A DNA stretch of 64,000 bases. Source: Ottowia thiooxydans DSM 14619. Lineage in GTDB: Bacteria; Pseudomonadota; Gammaproteobacteria; Burkholderiales; Burkholderiaceae_C. Made by a program: the position numbers and the translations under genes. This document shows positions 16,596 to 23,642 of the stretch, in pieces. The notes under the pieces were generated by a model, which was not told the origin of the DNA, ran no database searches, and saw only the letters and a program-made list of their open reading frames with translations. Position 1 is the first letter of the stretch. Each line of letters begins with the position of its first letter. The stretch lies in NCBI RefSeq assembly GCF_000422885.1, contig NZ_KE383942.1, forward strand, positions 3,353 through 67,352. The letters are read 5' to 3'.

Positions 16596-17819
16596 TTATT
16601 TAACCCACTGGTTGAGCTGCATGATCGGAAGCATGACTGCCAGCACGATCAACATCACCATGATGCCCATCGCCACGATCAAAAGCGGCTCCAGCACGGT
16701 GGCCAATTGCATCGCGCGTCGTTGAACCTCAGCTGAGAGTTGATTGGCTGCTCGCTGCAGCATGACAGGTAATTGACCCGTTTGCTCTCCTAGTCGAGCA
16801 AACATGGCCAGTAAACCGGGGAAACGCTTTTTCTGAGCCATGGCTGAAGCGAGCGGTGCGCCTTCTCGCACCAGGATCAGAGCGTCTTCTGCATCTGCGC
16901 GCATGGCGGTATTGTTCAAGGTTTCGGCGGCCGCCTGCAGTGCTCGCAAAATGGGTACGCCTGCTCCGGCCAGCATGGCCAGCGTGCTGGCAAAGCGTGC
17001 GGAGTTGTAGCCGCGCGCCAATCTGCCCACAAGAGGAAGATTGAGCCAGGCTGCATCGAACTTCTGGCGCAGCGCAGGCCTGCCCAGTGCCCACTTGGTG
17101 CCGAAGGCGCCCACCACGATGGCCCCCAGCATCCACCAGCCCCAGCCGCGTACGAAATCGCTGATGGCCAGCATCGCCACGGTAAGCCAGGGCAGCGCAT
17201 GCTTCGTGCCGGCAAACACCGTGGCCACCTGGGGCACGACATAGCTCACAAGAAAGATCACGATCACGATGGCCACGACGGTCACGATAGCGGGGTACAG
17301 CGCCGCGCCGATGAGCTTGGCCTTCAGGGCCTGCCGCTCTTCCAGATCGTCGGCCAGGCGCTCCAGCACAGTACCCAGATGGCCGCCTTGTTCGCCAGCC
17401 GCGATGACAGCCACATAGACCTGTGAAAACTCGCGCGGGTGTTGCATCATGGCCTTGGCCAGCGGCGAGCCCGCATTGACTTCCGAGCGCAGAGAGGCGA
17501 TCAGATTGCGTTGTTTTTCATCTTCAGCTTCATCCGCTAGAGCGGTGAGGGAGCGCTCCAGCGGCAAACTGGAGGAGACCAGCCCGGCGAGCTGGCGGGT
17601 CCAGATGGCCAGTTCGGTGGAGTTGAATGCCCCGCCGCCGAAGATAGATTTTGAGAGGAGCCCAGGCCCATCAACGCCTCCGGCTACGGGGTCTACGCTG
17701 AGCGGCACCAGCGCCTGCCCGCGCAGGAGCGAGCGTGCGGATTTCGCGGTATCGGCCTCAATGACGCCCTTGCGGGTTTTGCCATCGGCTTGAACGGCTT
17801 CGAAGGAGTAGGCGGGCAT
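16596..17819 (-). CDS. Type II secretion / type IV pilus inner-membrane protein, GspF family
   Basis: A 407-residue polytopic inner-membrane protein with the duplicated GspF/PilC layout: an N-terminal YSFEAVQADGKTRKGVIEAD domain, a first cytoplasmic helical domain with FTRQLA-like WTRQLAGLVSSSLPLERSLTAL (about 70-95), a membrane region, then a second copy (RFASTLAMLAGAGVPILRALQAA) and a final hydrophobic helix. In known systems it forms the platform that works with the GspE ATPase. No other gsp or pil genes are nearby, so it either belongs to a dispersed system or stands alone. The start ATG gives the conserved PAYSFEA beginning. Confidence 0.92.
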   Translation of the reverse strand: MPAYSFEAVQADGKTRKGVIEADTAKSARSLLRGQALVPLSVDPVAGGVDGPGLLSKSIFGGGAFNSTELAIWTRQLAGLVSSSLPLERSLTALADEAEDEKQRNLIASLRSEVNAGSPLAKAMMQHPREFSQVYVAVIAAGEQGGHLGTVLERLADDLEERQALKAKLIGAALYPAIVTVVAIVIVIFLVSYVVPQVATVFAGTKHALPWLTVAMLAISDFVRGWGWWMLGAIVVGAFGTKWALGRPALRQKFDAAWLNLPLVGRLARGYNSARFASTLAMLAGAGVPILRALQAAAETLNNTAMRADAEDALILVREGAPLASAMAQKKRFPGLLAMFARLGEQTGQLPVMLQRAANQLSAEVQRRAMQLATVLEPLLIVAMGIMVMLIVLAVMLPIMQLNQWVK

Positions 17820-17862
17820 GTAGGGATGTTAGCGGTCTAACAGCCATTGTCTCCCGAGTCGA

Positions 17863-19902
17863 TCAAAGTTCTATGGCAGCCCGCAGCCAGACCGTGCGGC
17901 CTGGCTCGTTGATGCGTGTTCCACCAGGGAACCCGAAGCCTGCGTTACCAGCCAGATTGAGGTGTTCTGCGTAGGCTTTGTTAAAAAGGTTGTCTACGCC
18001 CAGGAGCAGTTTCAATTTCTGGTTGAGGCGGTATCCGGCGTGGAGGGAAACCACACCGAATCCCCGGCTCGCACTGAAATCTTTGCCCACTTTATTGCCC
18101 TGGCCGGCAGCAACCCGATGCTGGGCAGAGACCAGGCGCCACAACGCTCCGGCGCTCCATGGGCCCTCTGCGTAGTTCAAGCCCAGGCGCAACTCGGCTG
18201 GCGGAGTCTGGGGCAGGGGGCGACCATCGGTGCGGTTGTTTGCCCAGGTGCCCGCGAGCGTCGCCTGCGCATTCCAAGATGCGCCCATCCGATATTGACC
18301 GCCGAGCTCAAATCCAGTGGTGGCCGCATTCACGTTACGAACGGCGGAGCTTTTGGCCGTGTAGTCAAAGAGGATGTAGTCTTGCACCACTCCCAGATAG
18401 CCAGACACCCAGAGCTGCCAATCGTCGCCTTTCCAGCGCGCACCCACATCGAGTTGCGTGGTTTTTTCGGGCTGGAGTGCCATGAACGCGTTGCCTTTCT
18501 CCAGGGCGCTATTTCCCGGTGCAATCAGCTCCCAGTAGTCTGGGAACCGCTGCACATGTCCCAATCCTGCGTAAACCACGTTGTCACTCGCAAGCTGGTG
18601 CTCCCAGCGCAGAAATCCGCTGAGCAATGGGCTGCGGCTTCTGTGGCCATTTGAAGGTGTGTCATATCGCCAGGCCTGTGAATGGTCCAGGCGCACCCCG
18701 CTAACCCAACGGGTGCGCGGTGCAGCCTGCCAGTTCACCTCACTGAACCATCCCAGGTTAGAGAGCTTGGCATCAGGTGTCCAAGCCCGTTCCTGGTAAG
18801 GCGATGTAGGGGTGCCTCCACGCCATTCGAGAGGGCTGCGTTGGATGTCCACGCCGGTGACTAACTGCCAGTTCTCGGTCGGATCCATCGTGGCGGCCAT
18901 TCGTGCGCCTGACGTGGTGCGGCGCACGTTTCCGGCCATGGGCATTTTCATACCACCGTTTGCAGGAAAGGGGCGCAAGCTGTAGTTGTCCATCACGTGA
19001 TTCACCTGGTTGGCGTAAAGCGTCGCTTCCAGCTTGGACAGCCATGGGCGGATCTGCTGCTTCTCGAACCGCAGACCGAAGCTGTTACGACGAAACTGCG
19101 AACCGTCCATACCGCGGCCAGCGTACCTGGCTTGACCATCGCCTGCACCCGCACTCAATTCGATCAGCGTGTGGGTGTCGGGCGTGAAGCCCAGGGCGAT
19201 ATCAGCATTCCACTTGTTCCAAGCAGAAGGGATGCGCTGGCCGTTGCCATCGTAGTAATCGCCCGATTGAGAGTGATTGGCCGTACCACGCAGGTACACC
19301 ATCGTATTGCCAGCCTCCAACGTCGCAGTTTGGTCATTTCGACCGTGAGTGGCGCTGAGCATGCTGCCAGAGAAACGGGCCTCAGGCCTGGTGAATGAGG
19401 GAGGAAGGCGGTCGAAACGCACCACGCCGGCTGATGCTCCAGGTCCCCAGATGACGCTTTGAGGGCCCTTGATCACAGTGAGTTGATCAAATGTCTGGGG
19501 GGAAATGTAGGAACTTGGCGCATCCATTCGACCGCCGCAGGCTCCCAACAGATAGGTGCCGTTGGTGAGCAGCGGCAGACGCGAGCCGAACTGCCCGCGA
19601 AAGACTGGGTCGCTGTTGGAGCCGCCGCTGCGAATGGCTGAAAACCCTGGAATGGTCTTCAAGTAGTCTGCTGCGTCGCTGGCAGGGATTGGCTGACGCG
19701 GCTGCCTGAGGTCTGCCACCACCTGTGTTGGCGACTGATCGTGCACCGCCGTAACCACTACTTCCGTCAATGAGGTGGTTGCGCCTTGCGGATCCAGACC
19801 TGCCGCTGCGGGCAGTGCAATGAACAGCGCAAAAGAAGTCGTGGTGAGAGAGGTGCAGGAGAGTTTGAGGAATGGGGCTGGGCAGAAGTAGGAAGCAGGC
19901 AT
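17863..19902 (-). CDS. oprC: TonB-dependent copper receptor
   Basis: A 679-residue outer-membrane receptor with signal peptide, a TonB box-like EVVVTAV (about 47-53), plug domain and 22-strand-type barrel ending in an aromatic-flanked hydrophobic strand. The plug carries GACGGRMDAPSSYISPQTFD and VIKGPQSVIWGPGASAGVVRF, as in the OprC/NosA copper receptor family. The methionine-rich MKMPMAGNVRRTTSG segment around 310 fits copper ligation. I keep the ATG at 19902; the frame remains open upstream, through a pentanucleotide repeat, to a stop at 20023-20025, but has no usable start codon there. No ribosome site is obvious. Neighbours are not copper genes. Confidence 0.88.
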   Translation of the reverse strand: MPASYFCPAPFLKLSCTSLTTTSFALFIALPAAAGLDPQGATTSLTEVVVTAVHDQSPTQVVADLRQPRQPIPASDAADYLKTIPGFSAIRSGGSNSDPVFRGQFGSRLPLLTNGTYLLGACGGRMDAPSSYISPQTFDQLTVIKGPQSVIWGPGASAGVVRFDRLPPSFTRPEARFSGSMLSATHGRNDQTATLEAGNTMVYLRGTANHSQSGDYYDGNGQRIPSAWNKWNADIALGFTPDTHTLIELSAGAGDGQARYAGRGMDGSQFRRNSFGLRFEKQQIRPWLSKLEATLYANQVNHVMDNYSLRPFPANGGMKMPMAGNVRRTTSGARMAATMDPTENWQLVTGVDIQRSPLEWRGGTPTSPYQERAWTPDAKLSNLGWFSEVNWQAAPRTRWVSGVRLDHSQAWRYDTPSNGHRSRSPLLSGFLRWEHQLASDNVVYAGLGHVQRFPDYWELIAPGNSALEKGNAFMALQPEKTTQLDVGARWKGDDWQLWVSGYLGVVQDYILFDYTAKSSAVRNVNAATTGFELGGQYRMGASWNAQATLAGTWANNRTDGRPLPQTPPAELRLGLNYAEGPWSAGALWRLVSAQHRVAAGQGNKVGKDFSASRGFGVVSLHAGYRLNQKLKLLLGVDNLFNKAYAEHLNLAGNAGFGFPGGTRINEPGRTVWLRAAIEL

Positions 19903-19960
19903 GCGAACTTGGGTGCCGCCTTGGCTTACGAAGAACTGGTAAACAGGTTTCGGCCGAGGC

Positions 19961-20000
19961 GAGGTGAGGTGAGGTGAGGTGAGGTGAGGTGAGGTGAGGA
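19961..20000. repeat. Pentanucleotide repeat (GAGGT)7 upstream of oprC
   Basis: Seven perfect GAGGT units (19961-19995) followed by GAGGA. The array lies 59-98 bp upstream of the oprC ATG and reads ACCTC on the oprC strand. Five is not a multiple of three, and the spacing would change any promoter or leader spanning it, so unit gain or loss could alter expression. Confidence 0.95.
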
Positions 20001-20439
20001 TGAACGGGAAATCGAATAGAGGTCAGGGAGTGCAGGGCATGTCACCTGAAAGGGCAGCCTTAACCGTGCTTGCGCCAGTAGAGAAAATCTTCCGAGCTCG
20101 ACGACATGGGCGTAGGTCTGACCGACAAGCGTCGATGATTATATTAGTAATTTAGTATTAAAAAATACTTATGCGGCGGCTACTTTGATTTGGTGATGGA
20201 CTCAAATGCTTATGCGCTCATTTCTGCATGGCGCGGGAGATGCGGGGCGCCTTAGATGTTCGTGGCGCCGAAATAAAGATTTCCAGAGTGATGCATTTTT
20301 ATCAAAAAGGACTACATTTCTTGTTGCAAATAATTACGTAAATAGCGTAGTGATGCGTTTCTTCTGAATTCGGGTCGACCGGCTTCCATGAAATCGCCAT
20401 CTTTAAATCCCTGAGCCCAACTGAAGAAAACGATTTCCT
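19996..20439. other. AT-rich intergenic region between oprC and the collagen-like gene
   Basis: About 440 bp without a gene, between two divergent genes for surface proteins. It becomes clearly AT-rich from about 20135 (TTATATTAGTAATTTAGTAT), with a short AGTATT/AATACT inverted repeat around 20154-20169 and two GGCGCC palindromes about 11 bp apart near 20247-20269. Promoters for both genes should lie here, and low-GC matches such as TTGCAA and TAAATA occur at about 20330-20355, but no convincing -35/-10 pair could be fixed. Confidence 0.6.
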
Positions 20440-22029
20440 ATGAATAAGCAAAGCACTTTCGTCGGCACAGCTCGGCCATTGGCCATAGCCTGCGCCTTGC
20501 TGATCAGTGGGGTCGCATCTCAGGCCCAAGTCTCACTGTCCGGCGCCAATGGAGTAGCTGTCAAATCGCCCTCCGGTTCGGTCATCACTGGTTTTTCAAA
20601 TGACGGTTCGGTGACTATTCCATCCCTGGGAACGACAGGAGGCTACGTCTTCACCGATTCAACCGGCAAGCTGTCGGTAGGCGCTGGTCCGACGGGCCCA
20701 GTTGGCGCGACGGGGGCTGTGGGGGCGACTGGGGTCACAGGAGCGTCGGGCGCTGAGGGACCCACAGGTGCGACGGGTGCCACAGGCGTCCTGGGCCCTA
20801 CAGGCGCGACCGGCGCGACCGGCCAAGTCGGCCCTACAGGTGCGACCGGAGCCACAGGTCTGATCGGGCCGACAGGGCTTACAGGGGCGACTGGCGCCGT
20901 AGGCGCCACGGGGCAAACGGGCGCAACAGGCGCAACAGGCGCAACAGGCGCAACAGGCGTAGTGGGTGCCGCCGGACCTACGGGTCCTTCTGGCAGCGTA
21001 GGCGCTACAGGGGCCACTGGGACCCCAGGAACACCAGGCACGCCAGGCGCGGCCGGCTCCCTTGGGCCTACAGGCAGCGTGGGCACTCAGGGCCCAACAG
21101 GGCCGGCTGGGGCAGTCGGGCCGACGGGTCCAGCCGGAGTGTCTGCGGAAGTCTACGGAAATGGCTCTAGTGGGGCCTTGACGGTTTCATCCAGTGCAAA
21201 TTGGGATACCAACCCTATAAACAGTACGCTTCAATACACCAGCTTCTCAGTGTCTGCGGGCGTGACGCTTACGGTGCCGAGCGGCCTGATCATTCGAGTC
21301 AACGGAGGTGTGAGCATTGCAGGCACGATTGTGGTGGCCGCAAGTCCTTCGGACGACAAAGGAATTGCAGGAACCGAGGCAGGGCTCGATAACGGCAATA
21401 CTTCAGCGGTTCAAAGCGGCGGCAGGGCAAGGCTGAACACCATGCTCGCGCGCACACTTGTAAACCCAGGCGCTGCGGGCGGCGGCATAGGTCCTTACAG
21501 GCTTGCCAACGGAGCACTTGCGAATGCTGCCGGTGGCGGCACGCTTGTCATTGCAGCAAGCGGAGCCATCTCGGTTGGAGCTAGTGGGGTAATCAGGGCG
21601 AATGGCGCCAGTTCTGCGCCGATCGTGCCCAATGTCAGCGTGGGCGGCGGCGGCGGCGGCGGCGGGGTGATCGTACTGGCGTCGAGAACTTCCGTCACCA
21701 ACAATGGAACCCTTCAGGCCACGGGCGGCAAGGGGGCAGACGCTCTCGCTGGCGCAGCGGGAGGATCTGCCTCCGGTGGCGGCGGCGGCGGGTTTGTCAA
21801 TCTGCTCGCACCTGCCGTTGTGCAAGGCACCACGAGCGTGGGTGGGGGCCCGGCGGGGACGGGGTTGAATACAGCCCACGGATACGGAGCAGGCGGCGGA
21901 GGCTCTGCAGGTAACGGAGGAAATTCAGGGGGTGCTTCAAATGCTGCTACAGCCGGTACTGCGGGCGTTGTTCTGACCACTACCGTGGATCCGTCGAACT
22001 TGTTCATAGGCTCAGCAGGGTTGCGTTGA
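20440..22029 (+). CDS. Collagen-like surface protein with Thr-rich Gly-X-Y repeats
   Basis: A 529-residue exported protein. A signal peptide (cleavage near ASQA-QVSL, residue 29) and a short globular part (30-82) precede 51 uninterrupted Gly-X-Y triplets at residues 83-235. About half have Thr at Y (GAT, GPT), as in glycosylated bacterial collagens such as BclA. The C-terminal ~290 residues form a Gly- and Val-rich domain with runs of six or more Gly (e.g. [14 protein letters not shown]), probably beta-rich; I do not recognise it. No LPXTG, anchor helix or autotransporter barrel is seen, so the attachment is unclear. Start ATG 20440 follows a weak GAAGAAA. Confidence 0.88.
   Translation: MNKQSTFVGTARPLAIACALLISGVASQAQVSLSGANGVAVKSPSGSVITGFSNDGSVTIPSLGTTGGYVFTDSTGKLSVGAGPTGPVGATGAVGATGVTGASGAEGPTGATGATGVLGPTGATGATGQVGPTGATGATGLIGPTGLTGATGAVGATGQTGATGATGATGATGVVGAAGPTGPSGSVGATGATGTPGTPGTPGAAGSLGPTGSVGTQGPTGPAGAVGPTGPAGVSAEVYGNGSSGALTVSSSANWDTNPINSTLQYTSFSVSAGVTLTVPSGLIIRVNGGVSIAGTIVVAASPSDDKGIAGTEAGLDNGNTSAVQSGGRARLNTMLARTLVNPGAAGGGIGPYRLANGALANAAGGGTLVIAASGAISVGASGVIRANGASSAPIVPNVSVGGGGGGGGVIVLASRTSVTNNGTLQATGGKGADALAGAAGGSASGGGGGGFVNLLAPAVVQGTTSVGGGPAGTGLNTAHGYGAGGGGSAGNGGNSGGASNAATAGTAGVVLTTTVDPSNLFIGSAGLR
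20686..21144 (+). repeat. Collagen Gly-X-Y coding repeat region
   Basis: Fifty-one consecutive in-frame 9-bp triplet units of Gly-X-Y. A perfect four-fold tandem of GGCGCAACA (Gly-Ala-Thr) at 20920-20955 is the most slippage-prone part; unit gain or loss would keep the frame and change the triple-helix length. Confidence 0.93.
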
Positions 22030-22093
22030 AGTGCAGATTTAAGGGAATCGAATGGGCGGCGCAGCAAAGTTTGAAGAGCTGCGTCTCGTGCCT

Positions 22094-22102
22094 TGGTACA
22101 CT
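22094..22102 (+). promoter_or_regulatory. Candidate extended -10 promoter of tRNA-Arg
   Basis: TGGTACACT gives a TGn-TACACT extended -10 element ending nine bases before the tRNA 5' end, followed by a GC-rich discriminator (ACGCCCCG) as is usual for growth-rate-controlled stable RNA promoters. No clear -35 hexamer is seen at 17 bp. Confidence 0.45.
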
Positions 22103-22111
22103 ACGCCCCGT

Positions 22112-22415
22112 GCCTCCGTAGCTCAGTGGATAGAGCGATCCCCTCCTAGATTTTTTGGGCACCAGATTAGCGAAAGCTGCTGTGTGAATTGAGTCAAATT
22201 CGGTGAACCCTCTGGGCTTACAAGCCCGTGGCAACGCCGAGCCAAGCCCCTCACGGGGAAGGTGTAGAGACTAAACGGCTCAGGCCTGCATGAACCCCTA
22301 AGGGGTTCAATGGCCAAGACATAGTCCAGCCCACGAACACACGCATGGTGTGGCGGTGAAAACCGAAGTGGGATGAAGGGATAGGTCGCAGGTCCGATTC
22401 CTGCCGGGGGCACCA
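22112..22415 (+). tRNA. tRNA-Arg(CCU), interrupted by a group I intron
   Basis: Exons 22112-22147 and 22376-22415 join into a 76-nt tRNA. Acceptor GCCTCCG (22112-22118) pairs with CGGGGGC (22405-22411), followed by A and an encoded CCA. The D stem is GCTC/GAGC. Anticodon stem ATCCC (22138-22142) pairs with GGGAT (22378-22382), with loop CTCCTAA and anticodon CCT at 22145-22147. The T stem is GCAGG/CCTGC. The gene is split directly after the third anticodon base. The T loop reads TCCGATT, with C where nearly all elongator tRNAs have U55. The tRNA reads AGG arginine codons. Confidence 0.95.
22148..22375 (+). ncRNA. Group I self-splicing intron in tRNA-Arg anticodon loop
   Basis: A 228-nt intron without an open reading frame. 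The 5' exon ends in U (CCU) and the intron ends in G, as the group I mechanism requires. A GGG internal guide (22157-22159) can pair with CCU to form a three-base P1. Core elements closely match the Azoarcus tRNA-Ile intron: GAGTCAAATTCGGTGAA (22191), GGCAACGCCGAGCCAAGC (about 22230) and AAGGTGTAGAGACTA (22259-22273). P7 is GACTA (22269-22273) with TAGTC (22322-22326). P8 is AACCCC/GGGGTT. Distal helices are CCCAC/GTGGG, CACAC/GTGTG, and CGGT-GAAA-ACCG at 22354-22365. The subtype is probably IC3. Confidence 0.94.
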
Positions 22416-22438
22416 TTTTCGAGAACCGCTGTCGATCT

Positions 22439-22819
22439 TCAAGAAAGGTCTGCGCCGTTCACGAACTTGATCGGTATGTCGGCCAGTTCAACGCCTTCCA
22501 GGCAGCGAGCATTGATAGCCCATCCCTCAAACGGGAGCTTACCTTCCGAAGTCTCCTGTGCAGTCGGTGCGCTCGGAATCCGAAACGGCATTATTCCGCA
22601 ATGGGGGCAGAAGTAATCCTTGGCTGTCCTTGAGTGCCATTCATAGACTGTCAGGTTTTCAAGCGGCGTGAGCATCCGAAGCGCTGACTTGGGAACCCTG
22701 TGAATCAGCGCACCCCGGCGTCTACATACTGAACAATTGCAGCTCCTGACATGGTCAAGGTCAGTGTCGACTTCGAAGCGGCACGCACCGCAGTGGCATG
22801 AACCCTGAAGAGTATCCAT
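22439..22819 (-). CDS. GFA family zinc protein
   Basis: A 126-residue protein of the GFA (glutathione-dependent formaldehyde-activating / CENP-V-like) family. The zinc-binding cysteines are visible as CHCGAC (about residue 9), CNCSVC (about 31) and CPHCG (about 73), with the typical LQGSCHCGACRFEV start. The biochemical role of most members is not proven despite the family name. I use ATG 22819 (MDTLQG); a TTG three codons earlier is possible. It runs convergent to the tRNA, ending 23 bases from the CCA. Confidence 0.88.
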   Translation of the reverse strand: MDTLQGSCHCGACRFEVDTDLDHVRSCNCSVCRRRGALIHRVPKSALRMLTPLENLTVYEWHSRTAKDYFCPHCGIMPFRIPSAPTAQETSEGKLPFEGWAINARCLEGVELADIPIKFVNGADLS

Positions 22820-22889
22820 AGGCTGCAAATTCTCGCTTACTTCTCCTCGTTCACGGCTTTAAAGTTAAACGAGCCTTGGTGGGTCTTGG

Positions 22890-23423
22890 TTACTCGCTCC
22901 CCAGCGCGATCGACTGCAAGCTTTTCCGTAGCTCTTTTTCCACCGCTGGAAATTCGCTTTTGGTGGAGTTGAAGTTGAAGACCAGCATCTTGCCCTGGTG
23001 GGGCGTGATCAACATGATGTTGTAGATGTCGGAGTCAACGGCGCGCGAGGTCATCTCGAAGAAGATCCACTGCTGGCCCTTCATGTCGATGAGCTTCTTT
23101 TCTTTCCAATCTATGCCGGGGACAACGCGCTCGAACACGCTTTCAAATGAAGCCTGTACCTGGGGTAGCTTGTCCTTGGGCAGTTCATTAGGCTTGAGGT
23201 CGGCTGCGATGGTAGTGGTGCGCCGGGCATTGCCCACCACGAAGGAGGGAGCGCGGTTGGATGGGTATTTTTGGCTGATCTCATCGGCTGTGAGTGGGGT
23301 GAAGCCCGAGGGAGCGTTAAAGGAGACGTTCGTACCGGGAACTGTGAAGGTGGCAGCGTTGACAGCGGTGCCGGCAAGGGCTGATGCCATGGCTAGGCAC
23401 AGGGTAGCGATCCAGGATTTCAT
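22890..23423 (-). CDS. Unknown exported protein
   Basis: A 177-residue protein with a clear signal peptide (KSWIATLCLAMASALAGTAVNA). I do not recognise the family. The mature domain, starting TFTVPGTNVSFNAPSGF, has alternating strands and ends in a helix (VEKELRKSLQSIAL). This order is reminiscent of the small periplasmic DcrB/PsbP-like fold, but that is only an impression. There are no cysteines in the mature part and no lipobox. It is monocistronic, with more than 200 bases separating it from the tamB stop downstream in coordinates. Confidence 0.6.
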   Translation of the reverse strand: MKSWIATLCLAMASALAGTAVNAATFTVPGTNVSFNAPSGFTPLTADEISQKYPSNRAPSFVVGNARRTTTIAADLKPNELPKDKLPQVQASFESVFERVVPGIDWKEKKLIDMKGQQWIFFEMTSRAVDSDIYNIMLITPHQGKMLVFNFNSTKSEFPAVEKELRKSLQSIALGSE

Positions 23424-23642
23424 GTTTGGTTGAGCGCATCACGACACGATGGGGACCGAACACCACAGGCCTCTCCCGTCGCTGAGCTAGTTTTTGGATA
23501 AAACACCAGTATCTGTACACGTGGCTGCTTTGGAGCGTGGTTGCAGATTTTTACCGCTCAGCGCGTGCGCAGTAGTTCACATAATGGGGCGGCAGCCGCG
23601 CCCTGTTGAGTCGACTCCCGCATTCATTTCGAACGATGGTTC

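Noticed and set aside
20643-21086. A long minus-strand frame rich in Pro, Val and Ala opposite the collagen repeat
   Set aside because: It is the mirror of the 9-bp Gly-X-Y repeat, which keeps several frames open; it has no independent start signal.
22123-22416. Minus-strand frames across the tRNA intron
   Set aside because: The region is fully explained by the tRNA exons and intron helices, and the frames contain no known homing endonuclease motif.
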